Positions 27,981 through 36,646 are shown, counted from the stretch's first letter. The stretch: 64,000 nt of DNA from an uncultured Verrucomicrobiota bacterium (GCA_903907995.1 CAIVQH010000019.1:62001-126000), one strand, 5' to 3'. The notes: generated from the letters alone by a model not told the origin. Program-made: numbers and translations.

Positions 27981-28325
27981 CTACTTCTTTTCCAACTTCG
28001 CCTTGGCGGCCGCGTCCTGCTTCTTTACCTCGTCGGCGAGCTTGGTCAGGTATTTCTTGGGGTCGGCCTTGAAGTCCTTCACGCAGTTCTTGCAGCAGAA
28101 CTTGATGGTCTGGCCTTCGTGCACCATTTCGAAGGGCGTCATTTCGCTGCCCGCGAATTTCTCCCCGGATACGAGGCAGAACGCGAGCGGGTAAGGCTTG
28201 GCCTTCGCTTCCTTGCCCGGAGCGCTGGTCGCGGCCGACGGCTGGGCTTGGGTGTCGCCGACGGTGACGATGGTGGCGAGGCCTGTGAGCAGGGCGGCGG
28301 CGAAGAGGTGGGACAGAATTTTCAT
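27981..28325 (-). CDS. Exported TRASH/YHS-like metal-binding protein
   Basis: A 114-residue protein with a signal peptide (MKILSHLFAAALLTGLATIV, cut near TQA). The mature part has a cysteine pattern FCLVSGEKF...KFCCKNCVKDFKADPKKYL, resembling YHS/TRASH-type treble-clef metal-binding domains, in which cysteines bind a transition metal. The C-terminus is lysine-rich and helical. Gene context (ECF sigma factor, Met/His-rich peptide, His-tailed EamA) supports a metal role. The exact family assignment is tentative. Confidence 0.75.
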   Translation of the reverse strand: MKILSHLFAAALLTGLATIVTVGDTQAQPSAATSAPGKEAKAKPYPLAFCLVSGEKFAGSEMTPFEMVHEGQTIKFCCKNCVKDFKADPKKYLTKLADEVKKQDAAAKAKLEKK

Positions 28326-28376
28326 AGACTTGTGATGATGGGTAAGATGTTGGGGAAACGGCGGGGGCGCAAATTT

Positions 28377-28970
28377 TCAGGAGCGGGCCAACCAGCGGGA
28401 AAGGCGGGTGCGGAGCTGTTGCCGGGCACGGTAGAGGCGTGATTCCACAGCCTTGACGGTCGTGGCGAGGATACCGGCTGCCTCGGCCAGGGAGCGGTCC
28501 TCCAATTCGCAGAGCACGATGGCCTCGCGAAGGTCGTCGGGCAGGTGCGCAACTGCATCCCGTACGGCCGCCTGTTTTTCCGCGCACTGGGCTGCTTCGT
28601 CGGGCGGGTTTCCGGGTGCCGGCAGCGTATCACCCACGCCGGGACGATCGGCATCGCCGGAGCAGTCCAGCGGCACTTCCGGCCGCCGGCCCACGGCGCG
28701 GAGATGGTTGCGCGCCAGGTTGCCGCCGATGGTGTAGAGCCAGGCGGAGAACTTCTGTTCCGGCCGGAAATCTGCCCGGTGCTGATAGACGCGGACAAAG
28801 GTCTCCTGCGCGAGGTCGTTGGCGGCATCCTCGTCGCGGACGAAGCGGCACAGAAAGCCGAACAACGCCCCGGCGTGCCGCTCCATGAGGGCGCTGAGGG
28901 CCGCTTCGTGCCCCGCCGCGAGCCGCGCCATGTCAGCCCGGTCGAGGGCGTCGGCCTCAGGGGTGCTCAT
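28377..28970 (-). CDS. ECF-type RNA polymerase sigma factor
   Basis: 197 residues with the two ECF regions. Region 2 is FLCRFVRDEDAANDLAQETFVRVYQH with FSAWLYTIGGNLARNHLR. Region 4 is LPDDLREAIVLCELEDRSLAEAAG followed by VKAVESRLYRARQQLRTRL, the helix-turn-helix for the -35 box. Its start overlaps the end of the upstream Spy-like gene by 14 bases, and small membrane and metal-binding proteins precede it. The 110-residue protein two genes upstream has one membrane helix and could be its anti-sigma partner, though no zinc-type anti-sigma motif is seen. Confidence 0.93.
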   Translation of the reverse strand: MSTPEADALDRADMARLAAGHEAALSALMERHAGALFGFLCRFVRDEDAANDLAQETFVRVYQHRADFRPEQKFSAWLYTIGGNLARNHLRAVGRRPEVPLDCSGDADRPGVGDTLPAPGNPPDEAAQCAEKQAAVRDAVAHLPDDLREAIVLCELEDRSLAEAAGILATTVKAVESRLYRARQQLRTRLSRWLARS

Positions 28971-29454
28971 GGGCGGTGTGCGGAAGCCCCATCGCGTCCT
29001 CCAAGCGGCCGGGCAGGCCGAGCGTGAGGCGCTGCATCTCGGCGAGGTAGCGGGTGCCTGCGCCGGGCGGCATCATCCGGGCCACTTCCTGGAAATGGCG
29101 GAGCATCTGCGCCTGGCACTCGGCGCGGAGGGCGGCCGCTTCGGCGAGCTTGAGCTCCGCTTCGGGCGGGACGTTGGTTGCGCCACGGAGCACCTCCGCG
29201 AGTTCGCGGTTCTTCACGGCGAGGCGGGCGCACATCGCCTCGCACTTGGGCTGGTAGGCCTCATGCAGCGGCCGGATGCGCGCAACCTCAGCCTCTGTGA
29301 GTTTGAATTCGTGGGCCAGCCAGGCGAGTTCGTCCGACGCATGGCTCTCGGTGGCGAGGCGGACCCGCGCGGCGCCCCAGTAGCAGACCGCGAAGACCGC
29401 GCCGCCCACCAGCAGCGCGCCGAGCAACCGGCCGATGGCCTGCAGTTTCTTCAA
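28957..29454 (-). CDS. Membrane-anchored periplasmic protein, Spy/CpxP-like (heavy-metal sensor type)
   Basis: A 165-residue protein with one N-terminal membrane helix (LLGALLVGGAVFAVCYWGAAR) and a helical periplasmic part. It contains WLAHEFKLTEAEVARIRPLHEAY and ALRAECQAQMLRHFQEVARMMPPG, the helical hairpin expected of periplasmic heavy-metal sensor or Spy/CpxP-like proteins. Cys in KCEAMCARL may bind metal. It overlaps its neighbours on both sides (4 and 14 bases), so it belongs to a coupled operon with the sigma factor. It is likely to modulate the sigma response or protect periplasmic proteins; this is inference. Confidence 0.7.
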   Translation of the reverse strand: MKKLQAIGRLLGALLVGGAVFAVCYWGAARVRLATESHASDELAWLAHEFKLTEAEVARIRPLHEAYQPKCEAMCARLAVKNRELAEVLRGATNVPPEAELKLAEAAALRAECQAQMLRHFQEVARMMPPGAGTRYLAEMQRLTLGLPGRLEDAMGLPHTAHEHP

Positions 29455-29783
29455 GGGGCTGTCCGTTCGAATGGGCTGACGGCGGCGACGTAGCGGGTCC
29501 GTTCGGTGCGATAGGCCTGGCCGTCACCCGCCCGGATGCCGAACCAGGTACCCGCCAGCATCACGGCGGCGAGGCCGGCGGTGGCGTAGGCGGGGCGCAG
29601 GACGCGGCGGACGAAGTTATCCAGCCAGCCCCGCGGGGATGCCGACTCCGCCGCACGTTCGGCGCGTTGCAGCCGTTGCCAGACGCCTTCCTGGAAACGC
29701 GGCGGCAGGACCGGTGCCGGATGCGCCTCGCGCAGCAGGGCGCTAAGCTCCGGGTCATCCGGGTTGGAGTAGGGAGGGTTCAT
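29451..29783 (-). CDS. Small single-pass membrane protein, possible anti-sigma or accessory protein
   Basis: 110 residues. The cytoplasmic N-terminal half (MNPPYSNPDDPELSALLREA, then PPRFQEGVWQRLQRAERAA) resembles the short N-terminal region of some putative anti-sigma proteins. A membrane helix follows (ATAGLAAVMLAGTWFGI) and a short outside tail. It overlaps the Spy-like gene by four bases (ATGA). A longer upstream reading frame to 29960 runs through the next gene and is rejected. No firm family is recognised. Confidence 0.6.
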   Translation of the reverse strand: MNPPYSNPDDPELSALLREAHPAPVLPPRFQEGVWQRLQRAERAAESASPRGWLDNFVRRVLRPAYATAGLAAVMLAGTWFGIRAGDGQAYRTERTRYVAAVSPFERTAP

Positions 29784-29826
29784 GGGAAAAAGGCGGCGGG
29801 GAGCGCCCGCCGCCCATGAGAGGTGC

Positions 29827-30105
29827 TCAGTTGCAACATGCCATGTGAGCGTGCGCCATTTTCGGGGATTGGCAATGCGCGGAAGCATTCGTGCCGCCGG
29901 TCGTGGCGGGAGCGGAATGACCCGCCATTCCCATGCCCATGGCCATGCAGCCCATCGCATGCGGACCGGCAGGGGCTGGCGTGGTGGCCACGGGCGGGGT
30001 GTTGGCGGCGGCCCGCGGTGAATTCAGCGCCTCGGCGGCACTGACGGCGAAGATCACGCCGATACCGACGGACAGGAGAGCGAGGGAGCTTTTGAGTGTT
30101 TTCAT
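29827..30105 (-). CDS. Exported Met/His/Cys-rich small protein, probable copper binding
   Basis: A 92-residue protein with a signal peptide (LKSSLALLSVGIGVIFAVSAAEA). The mature peptide has a Pro/Ala linker then GPHAMGCMAMGMGMAGHSA and KMAHAHMACCN: methionine, histidine and cysteine motifs typical of copper or silver chaperones. No family is recognised. It is the first gene of the minus-strand metal cluster and diverges from the C39-like gene, so the cluster promoter probably lies at 30106-30329. Confidence 0.72.
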   Translation of the reverse strand: MKTLKSSLALLSVGIGVIFAVSAAEALNSPRAAANTPPVATTPAPAGPHAMGCMAMGMGMAGHSAPATTGGTNASAHCQSPKMAHAHMACCN

Positions 30106-30329
30106 AAGGGAGCTGCGGAGTGTTTTGTTTTGTGTCGTTTGGGCGACGAAACTTGCCGCCCTTCACCACCGCTTACCCCGCCGCCGCCGAAACCCCGCGA
30201 ACTTTGTTCCGCTTTCTGCGCCGGTTCAAAAAACAGCCGAATTGGCTGCTCCGATTTCCGAGCGGTTCACGATTTCGCGCCGAGCCATATTGCCAAAGCG
30301 CCGTTACTCCCGAACCTTGGACCAATCTC

Positions 30330-31142
30330 ATGAACCCCTGGCTGGAGACCGTCCTTGCGCTGCTGGCCATCCTGCTGAGCTTCGTAGCCGGATTTTACGC
30401 CTCGCGGCTGCCCCGGCATTGGTGGCTGGTGGGTTACGTTCCGCCGTTGTTGTTGGTGGTGGCCTTTGCGGTGGCCATCCGGCGGCCGGACCTGGCCATG
30501 CAGCCCTGGCTCGCCTGGATCTTCGTCGGACGCTGGAAGACCTGCCTCATGGGCTCCGTGGTGGCCCTGCTGCTGGCCACGCTGATTCCCAGGCTCGCCC
30601 TTCGGCGGGACCGGCTGGCTCTGCTGGCCCTGACCGTAATGGCGACCGGCTACGTCGGCATCTGGCCGAGCGCATCGGCGGCCGTCAGCCAGCCGTACCT
30701 GGCAAGCTTAAAGACCCAGATGGGAACCGACGGCGTCTGCCGCCAGGGCACGGATTACACCTGCGGCCCGGCGGCGGCCGTTACCGGACTCCGCCGGCTT
30801 GGATTGCCGGCCGAGGAAGGCGAATTGGCCGTGCTCGCCCATACCAGCACCGCCAGCGGTACCGCGCCTGACGTCCTCACCGACGTGCTGAACAAACGCT
30901 ATGGCTCGCAGGGTCTGCGGGCGAAGCTGGACCGCTTCCGGGAAGTTTCCGACCTGCGCGGCCTCGGCCCCACACTTGTCATCGTCCGCTTCAGCCTGCT
31001 GCTCGACCACTGGCTTTGCGTGCTGGAAGTCACCGACCAGGAGGTGGTGGTCGGCGATCCGATGAACGGTCTGAACCGGCTGACTTATGCCGAGTTCAAT
31101 GATCGCTGGCGGCACATCGGCGTGACCCTCACCCGGCCCTGA
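30330..31142 (+). CDS. Membrane protein with C39-type cysteine peptidase domain
   Basis: 270 residues. The N-terminal half has about four membrane helices (LETVLALLAILLSFVAGFYA, LVGYVPPLLLVVAFAVAI and others). The C-terminal half is a papain-like C39 domain: catalytic Cys in GTDYTCGPAAAVTGLRRLG, catalytic His in LLDHWLCVLEV, and Asp in VVGDPMNGLNRLTYAEF. Such domains cleave double-glycine leaders or act on peptides outside the cell. No ABC exporter or leader peptide is adjacent, so the substrate is unknown. The ATG at 30330 starts directly before the first helix; an upstream ATG at 30120 would add 70 residues of unlikely sequence. Confidence 0.78.
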   Translation: MNPWLETVLALLAILLSFVAGFYASRLPRHWWLVGYVPPLLLVVAFAVAIRRPDLAMQPWLAWIFVGRWKTCLMGSVVALLLATLIPRLALRRDRLALLALTVMATGYVGIWPSASAAVSQPYLASLKTQMGTDGVCRQGTDYTCGPAAAVTGLRRLGLPAEEGELAVLAHTSTASGTAPDVLTDVLNKRYGSQGLRAKLDRFREVSDLRGLGPTLVIVRFSLLLDHWLCVLEVTDQEVVVGDPMNGLNRLTYAEFNDRWRHIGVTLTRP

Positions 31143-31289
31143 TCGGCGGGTGGCCAAAAAACGCCCGAGAATTCCCAAACGATATAGTGCGGACCAGGGC
31201 CGGAAGGCTCTAGGTTTCATTGTCAGCCAGAGTTTGGGCGGTTTTGCCAGGAAACCGTCCCTCGCGCCGACATGCGAAACATAACCCTT

Positions 31290-31748
31290 ATGAAACATAT
31301 CCTTACTCAGGCGATTCTTCGCCCCCTCGGTGTCGTCCTGCTGGTCCTATTGACCGGTGTCGCCCGTGCCGGTACCGATCCGGATACGAGCGAGATCATG
31401 CAGCAGAAGCTGCTGCGTTCGCAGTCCGTGCTGCGCGGCATCGCGCTGCAGGATTTCGGGCTGATCCAGACCAACGCCGAACAGCTTGTGAAGCTCAGCC
31501 GCTTCAGCGGCTGGTATGCGCGCCAGACCCCGGAATATGAGCTGTTCACGGTCGAATTCCGCCGCCATGCCGAGGATCTGGTGAAGGCGGCCAAAGCCCA
31601 GAACATCGACGCGGCCACGCTCGCCTACACCCAGCTGACGTTCAGCTGCGTGAGCTGCCACCGCTCCATGCGGGGCGGGGCGGCCCAAAAAGTCAGCCTG
31701 CCGATGATCCTGCCCAAACTGACTGATCCCAAAGCCAATCAGCTGTAG
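31290..31748 (+). CDS. Cytochrome c'-like (class II) periplasmic haem protein
   Basis: 152 residues with a signal peptide (LGVVLLVLLTGVARA). The single haem-binding motif CVSCH is at residues 120-124, near the C-terminus, after a mostly helical region; this placement is typical of class II (c'-type) four-helix cytochromes. No second haem site is present. The ATG at 31272 is an alternative start adding six residues. It stands alone, followed by a G+C hairpin. Its redox partner is unknown. Confidence 0.83.
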   Translation: MKHILTQAILRPLGVVLLVLLTGVARAGTDPDTSEIMQQKLLRSQSVLRGIALQDFGLIQTNAEQLVKLSRFSGWYARQTPEYELFTVEFRRHAEDLVKAAKAQNIDAATLAYTQLTFSCVSCHRSMRGGAAQKVSLPMILPKLTDPKANQL

Positions 31749-31770
31749 GAGCCGAGGCGGCGGGTCGCAG

Positions 31771-31794
31771 AAGGGCGCGGTGTTGCCCGCGCCC
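31771..31794. repeat. G+C hairpin after cytochrome gene
   Basis: GGGCGCGG at 31773-31780 pairs with CCGCGCCC over eight bases with a short TGTTGC loop. It lies 22 bases after the cytochrome stop. It could be a terminator lacking a T-run, or a single arm related to the palindromic element at 14074. Confidence 0.6.
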
Positions 31795-31843
31795 ATATGT
31801 CTTCTCTGCCAAACCTGTCGGAAATCCGCGATGCGTTTCGCCC

Positions 31844-31878
31844 ACTCGTAATTCGCAGCTCGAAATTCGAAATTCTCA
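31844..31878. repeat. Heptanucleotide tandem array (AATTCGA type)
   Basis: Five 7-nt units CACTCGT, AATTCGC, AGCTCGA, AATTCGA, AATTCTC, about 40 bases before the M3 peptidase start. Confidence 0.85.
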
Positions 31879-31920
31879 CCCTCTTGCCCGACCGCCACCC
31901 ATCCCCCACCTTTCGCGGGC

Positions 31921-33651
31921 ATGAGTTTGCTGCCGTTTGCGGGATTGCCCGTCCATACGCCCCGTCGTTTCGTTCCCGCCCAGATTGATCTGGGCGAGTG
32001 GAGCCAGATCGCGCCCCTGTACGATGCCCTCGCCGCCCGCGCCCCGCAGGCGACGACCCTCGCGGCGTTCGAACAGTGGATCCTTGATGGCGGCGAACTG
32101 GCCGCCGCCCTGGATGAGGAGGGCGCCAAGCGCTACATCGCGATGACGTGCCACACCGACAGCCCGGAGGCCGAGGCCGCCTACCTGCACTTCGTCGAGA
32201 AGATCGAGCCGGAGCTGAAGCCCCGCCGCTTCGCGCTCGCCCAGCTCTTTCTGGCCCATCCGTTCCGCGCGCAACTGCCCAAGGACCGCTACGGCGTGCT
32301 CGACCGCGACACGGCCCTGACCGTGAAGACCTTCCGCCCGGAAAACGTCGCCCTCGAAACCGAGGACTCCAAGCTGGGCAACGAGTACAACAAGCTCGTC
32401 GGCTCGCTCACGGTGAAGTTCCGCGACGAGGAGAAAACGCTGCCGGCCATGGGCCGCTATCAGGAGGAGCCGGATCGCGCGCTGCGCGAGGAAACGTGGA
32501 AGCTCGTCGCCGAACGGCGCCTCACCGAGGCCGACAAGTTCGACGACCTGATGGACGGCCTCGTCAAGCTGCGCCACCAGATGGCCCTGAACGCCGGCTT
32601 TGCGAACTACCGCGACTTCGCCTTCAAGCTGCGCGGCCGTTTCGACTACACACCGGCCGATTGCGAGCGCTTTCACGACTCCATCGCGACCGAGGTGATG
32701 CCGGTACTGCGTGATTTGCAGGCCCGTCGTCGTGAGCAACTGGGCGTGGACTCTCTCCGCCCATGGGATCTGGGTGTGGACGCCCTGAACCGTCCGCCGC
32801 TCAAGCCCTTCACCGATACCGCCGAGATGGAGCGCGGCTCGCAGGTGATTTTCGACCGTCTCGATCCGGAGCTGGCGCGCGGCTTTGCCACCATGCGCGA
32901 CCTGCGCCTGCTCGACCTCGCCAACCGCAAAGGCAAGGCCCCCGGCGGCTACCAGAGCACGCTCACCGAGTCGCGCCTGCCGTTCATCTTCATGAACGCC
33001 GTCGGCCTTCAGCGCGACGTGGAAACCATTCTCCATGAAGCCGGCCACGCCTTCCACGCGCTGGCCACGCGGAATGAGGACCTGTACGCCTATCGGGGCG
33101 CGCCGATCGAGTTCTGCGAGGTCGCCTCGATGGCGATGGAGCTGCTCGCCGCCCCGCACTTGGACGTCTTTTATCCCGAGGCGGAGGCGAAGCGCGCCCG
33201 CCGCGTGCACCTCGAGGGCATCGTCGGAGTGTTCCCCTGGATCGCCACGGTGGATGCCTTCCAGCACTGGCTTTACACCCACCCTGAGCACACCCGCCTG
33301 GAACGCCGCGCCGCCTGGCTGGCGTTGATGGACCGCTTCGGCGGGACGGTGGACTGGACCGGCTTCGAGTCCATCCGGGCCAACCTCTGGCACAGGCAGC
33401 TGCACATCTTTCTCTATCCGTTCTACTACGTGGAATATGGCATCGCGCAGCTCGGAGCGTTGCAGGTGTGGGCGAATTCCCGGCGTGACCAGCCCCAGGC
33501 GCTCGCCGCCTACAAGGCCGGCCTGGCCCTCGGCGGTTCACGGCCGTTGCCGGAACTCTTCGCGGCGGCCGGCTGCCGTTTCGACTTCAGCAGCGCAACC
33601 TTGAGGCCGCTGACCGAACTCGTCCGGGCGGAACTGGCCCAACTCGCCTGA
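31921..33651 (+). CDS. M3-family zinc metallopeptidase (oligoendopeptidase-like)
   Basis: A cytosolic peptidase of 576 residues that cleaves oligopeptides. The zinc site is TILHEAGHAFHAL (H372, E373, H376), with the third ligand in EFCEVASMAMELL, an arrangement typical of M3 (thimet/oligoendopeptidase F). The usual C-terminal Tyr and His region is visible in WHRQLHIFLYPFYYVEYG. The N-terminal half is helical and gives the closed cage typical of the family. No signal peptide. It is followed after 18 bases by a rhomboid gene. Confidence 0.93.
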   Translation: MSLLPFAGLPVHTPRRFVPAQIDLGEWSQIAPLYDALAARAPQATTLAAFEQWILDGGELAAALDEEGAKRYIAMTCHTDSPEAEAAYLHFVEKIEPELKPRRFALAQLFLAHPFRAQLPKDRYGVLDRDTALTVKTFRPENVALETEDSKLGNEYNKLVGSLTVKFRDEEKTLPAMGRYQEEPDRALREETWKLVAERRLTEADKFDDLMDGLVKLRHQMALNAGFANYRDFAFKLRGRFDYTPADCERFHDSIATEVMPVLRDLQARRREQLGVDSLRPWDLGVDALNRPPLKPFTDTAEMERGSQVIFDRLDPELARGFATMRDLRLLDLANRKGKAPGGYQSTLTESRLPFIFMNAVGLQRDVETILHEAGHAFHALATRNEDLYAYRGAPIEFCEVASMAMELLAAPHLDVFYPEAEAKRARRVHLEGIVGVFPWIATVDAFQHWLYTHPEHTRLERRAAWLALMDRFGGTVDWTGFESIRANLWHRQLHIFLYPFYYVEYGIAQLGALQVWANSRRDQPQALAAYKAGLALGGSRPLPELFAAAGCRFDFSSATLRPLTELVRAELAQLA

Positions 33652-33669
33652 ACTGCCGCTTCCTGTCTG

Positions 33670-34347
33670 ATGTCCCAGTTTTCGCCACCACCACCGCCGC
33701 CGCCTGTGGCGGCCTCGCGCAGACCGTCCTGGCTCACGGTCACGAACGTGCTGATCGCCGTGAACCTGGTAATCTTTGTCTGGCAGTCGCGGCACAGCAT
33801 CTATTGGCAGAACCAGTTCGACCATCAGTACGCGCTGAGCCTGACGGGCATCCAGAGCGGCAAATGGTGGCAGTTCCTCACCTACCAGTTCCTGCACGGC
33901 GGCTGGATTCACATCGGCTGCAACCTGCTGCTGCTGCGCTCCATCGGCCCGGTGCTGGAGGACACGCTTGGCCCCCGGCGCTACCTGCTCCTGTTTCTGG
34001 GCAGCGGCGCCTTTGGCGGCGCGGTGCATCTGCTGGGGGCACGTCTCGCGCCGGAATACTTCGGCGCGCCGGTCGTGGGGGCCTCGGCGGGGCTGTGCGG
34101 GCTGCTGTCGGCGCTCTGCGCGATCTATTCGGAAATGCGGATGGACGTGCGCCTGTTTTTCATCATCCCGCTGACGATGCGCGCGAAGTTCCTGCTGCTC
34201 TTCATCGCGCTGTTCAGCGTCGCCGGCACCATCTTCCCCTTCGGGAAGGTCGCCCACCTGGCGCACCTCGGCGGTCTTGTGGGTGGGCTGCTGATCCTGA
34301 ACCTCATGTCGGTCAAGCCGCTGGAGCTCGACCCGATGCCGGAATGA
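33670..34347 (+). CDS. Rhomboid-family intramembrane serine protease
   Basis: 225 residues with a proline-rich cytoplasmic N-terminus (SPPPPPPPVAAS) and six membrane helices. All signature residues are present: HGGWIHIGCNLLLL (oxyanion His and Asn in helix 2), GASAGLCGLLSAL (catalytic Ser in helix 4) and VAHLAHLGGLVGG (catalytic His in helix 6). It should therefore be an active protease cutting substrates within the membrane. A second rhomboid gene follows after 41 bases. Confidence 0.92.
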   Translation: MSQFSPPPPPPPVAASRRPSWLTVTNVLIAVNLVIFVWQSRHSIYWQNQFDHQYALSLTGIQSGKWWQFLTYQFLHGGWIHIGCNLLLLRSIGPVLEDTLGPRRYLLLFLGSGAFGGAVHLLGARLAPEYFGAPVVGASAGLCGLLSALCAIYSEMRMDVRLFFIIPLTMRAKFLLLFIALFSVAGTIFPFGKVAHLAHLGGLVGGLLILNLMSVKPLELDPMPE

Positions 34348-34388
34348 AACCCCGTTGAAATCCTGCCACCGCGCACTAGCTTGCCACC

Positions 34389-35285
34389 ATGCTTTCCGAC
34401 CGTGATTACATGAGGGAGCCCGGTTATCGTGACCCGCTGTCGGTCACGGCGAAGCTGTGCCTCGTGCTGGCGGTCGTGTTTGCACTGCAGTGCATCAATT
34501 CGGCCTACGTGCAAAGCCCGGTCGAAGGCTGGTTGGCGCTCACCCGCGTCGGGCTGCGACACTTCTGGGCGTGGCAGCTGCTGACCTTCCAGTTCCTTCA
34601 CTCGGGGATATTGCACCTCGTATTCAACCTCCTCTCCCTGTGGTGGCTCGGCCGTTACGTCCAGACCGCTCTGGGGACGCGCCGGATGCTCTTCATCTTC
34701 TTCGGCAGCGGCGTGGTGGGAGGGTTGTTGCAGGGGGCACTGATGCTGCTGTTTCCCGCACAGTTCGGGCCGCTGATGTTCGGTGCTTCCGCCGGTGTGT
34801 GCGGTCTGCTGGCGGTCTTTGCCCGGCTGGAATCGGACAGCGTCCTGCGTCTCTACGGCATCCTGCCGATCAAGGCGTGGACCCTGCTGGTGGCTTTGGG
34901 GATCATATCGCTGTTTTTCACGCTCGTGCCCGTGGATCCGGGCGTGGCGCACGCCGCCCATCTCGGTGGAATGCTGGCGGGTCTGGGCTTTGTGAAGCTC
35001 GGCTGGCATCACGATTACATCCCGCTGCCTTGGGAGGGCCTGGCGGCGCGTGTGCGCTACCTCTTCCGCCGCCGCCAACCCGCACCGGTGCTCACGCCGC
35101 GTTTCACGGGCATTGATCCGATTGCATCGGTCAAACCGGCCAAGCCCGTGATGAGCGATGCCGACTACATCGCCCGCGAAGTGGATCCCATCCTCGAAAA
35201 GATCGCCGCCCACGGCATCCAAAGCCTCACGTCGCGCGAAAAGAAAATCCTCGAAGACGCCCGGGAACGCGTGGGGAAGCGGTAG
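34389..35285 (+). CDS. Rhomboid-family intramembrane serine protease with C-terminal cytoplasmic tail
   Basis: 298 residues, similar in plan to the preceding rhomboid. Key residues: HSGILHLVFNLLSLWWLGR, GASAGVCGLLAVFARL (catalytic Ser) and VAHAAHLGGMLAGLGF (catalytic His). After the last helix it has a tail of about 95 residues (RVRYLFRRRQPAPVL... to ILEDARERVGKR), charged and helical, with LTSREKKILEDARERV resembling a short C-terminal helix common to rhomboids of this group. Tandem rhomboids suggest duplication followed by divergence. Confidence 0.92.
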   Translation: MLSDRDYMREPGYRDPLSVTAKLCLVLAVVFALQCINSAYVQSPVEGWLALTRVGLRHFWAWQLLTFQFLHSGILHLVFNLLSLWWLGRYVQTALGTRRMLFIFFGSGVVGGLLQGALMLLFPAQFGPLMFGASAGVCGLLAVFARLESDSVLRLYGILPIKAWTLLVALGIISLFFTLVPVDPGVAHAAHLGGMLAGLGFVKLGWHHDYIPLPWEGLAARVRYLFRRRQPAPVLTPRFTGIDPIASVKPAKPVMSDADYIAREVDPILEKIAAHGIQSLTSREKKILEDARERVGKR

Positions 35286-35332
35286 GCATTCTGTCCTGCG
35301 GATCGCCCTGCCAGGTTTGCTCTGCTGAACTA

Positions 35333-35363
35333 CTGGCTCACTGGTTACTGACTTACTGGCTTA
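35333..35363. repeat. Short tandem array, period 7-8 (CTGGCTTA type)
   Basis: Units CTGGCTCA, CTGGTTA, CTGACTTA, CTGGCTTA, about 48 bases after the second rhomboid stop. It is related in sequence to the array inside xseA. Confidence 0.75.
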
Positions 35364-35475
35364 CTTCCCCTCTTGGCGGTTGCATCCCGCGCCTGGGGCA
35401 ACTACTTAAAGCGCGCCGACTGTAGCGGAAAACCAGTCGGCCTTCGGCCTCCGGGCCGGAAATGCCAAAACCGCG

Positions 35476-36630
35476 ATGCACCACGATTTCACAGCTTACG
35501 CCGCGCGTCTGCGCGAGTTCATCCGGCGCCATTCGCCGGAAGCCGCACCGGCTGACCGGCTCACACCGGCAGAGTCGGATGCCCAATTTGCCGCGTTCGC
35601 CCATGAGCTTTTCCGGCTCCAGTTCCATGCCAACGCGCCCTTTCGCGCGCTCTGCCTGCTGCGCGGGTTGACGCCTGACTCCCAGGGCGACTGGCGCGAG
35701 CTGCCGGCCCTGCCCACCGAGGCCTTCAAGGAGGCCGACATCTCCTGCCTGTCGCTCGCTGAGCGGGTGGCGGTGTTTCACTCCAGCGGCACCACCCAGC
35801 AGGCCCGCAGCCGGCATCATCACAGCGCGGAATCGCTCGCGCTCTACGAGGCGTCGCTGAAGCCCTGGTTCCAGCAGCACCTGCTCGGCGACCTTGAGGA
35901 ACTGATCGAGGACGAGCAGCTCCGCCCGTGGGAAAAGCCGGCTTTCCTCGCGCTTACGCCACCGCCAATGGTTGCGCCGCACTCCTCGCTCGTTCACATG
36001 CTGGACGTCGTGATACGCGAGTTCGGCGCGAGTGATTCGCTGTTTGCCGGATGCCTCGACGCGGACGTCACCTGGGCACTTGATCTCGACCGGCTGCTCT
36101 TCGCTGTCCGCAAGTCGATGTGCGCAAACCGTCCGCTGGTGCTGATGGGCACGGCCTTCAACTTCGTCCACCTGATGGATCACTTCGCCGCGAACAACAT
36201 CCGCTACCGGCTCGCCGCCGGTTCGCGCGTGATGGAGACCGGCGGCTACAAAGGGCGCTCCCGAGAAATGCCCAAGCGCGAGCTGCACGGGCTGATCACG
36301 AAACACCTCGGCATCCCGCCCGAACGGATCGTGACCGAGTACGGGATGAGTGAGCTGAGTTCGCAGGCCTACGAAGCGCGGAGCGGAGAAGAAAGTGTGC
36401 GGAGTTTTCGGTTCCCGCCCTGGGCGCGGACGCTGGTGATTTCGCCGGAGACCGGGCGCGAAGTGGCCGAGGGCGGCACTGGGTTGCTCCGGATCATCGA
36501 CCTAGCGAATGCGTGGTCGGTCCTCGTCGTGCAGACCGCCGATCTGGCCATCCGGCGCGGCGATGGCTTTGAACTGCTGGGTCGCGCGGCGGCGGCCGAA
36601 GCCCGTGGCTGTTCCCTGATGGCGGCGTGA
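35476..36630 (+). CDS. LuxE-like acyl-protein synthetase / PaaK-like adenylating enzyme
   Basis: 384 residues of the LuxE branch of the adenylate-forming superfamily. The ATP-phosphate loop is VFHSSGTTQQARSRHHH; later motifs are ETGGYKGRSREMPKRELH and VTEYGMSELSSQAYEARSG, the acyl-AMP binding region. In luminous bacteria LuxE activates fatty acids and passes them to LuxC; no luciferase genes are here. It ends 16 bases before the LuxC-like gene, so the two are a probable functional pair that reduces fatty acid to aldehyde. Confidence 0.88.
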   Translation: MHHDFTAYAARLREFIRRHSPEAAPADRLTPAESDAQFAAFAHELFRLQFHANAPFRALCLLRGLTPDSQGDWRELPALPTEAFKEADISCLSLAERVAVFHSSGTTQQARSRHHHSAESLALYEASLKPWFQQHLLGDLEELIEDEQLRPWEKPAFLALTPPPMVAPHSSLVHMLDVVIREFGASDSLFAGCLDADVTWALDLDRLLFAVRKSMCANRPLVLMGTAFNFVHLMDHFAANNIRYRLAAGSRVMETGGYKGRSREMPKRELHGLITKHLGIPPERIVTEYGMSELSSQAYEARSGEESVRSFRFPPWARTLVISPETGREVAEGGTGLLRIIDLANAWSVLVVQTADLAIRRGDGFELLGRAAAAEARGCSLMAA

Positions 36631-36646
36631 ACTACCCTTGTCCCGA

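Noticed and set aside
29451-29783. Classical zinc-type anti-sigma factor
   Set aside because: The HxxxCxxC motif is absent, so only a tentative accessory role is given.
30120-30329. 70-residue N-terminal extension of the C39-like protein
   Set aside because: Composition is unlike a protein domain, and the first membrane helix begins directly at the later ATG.
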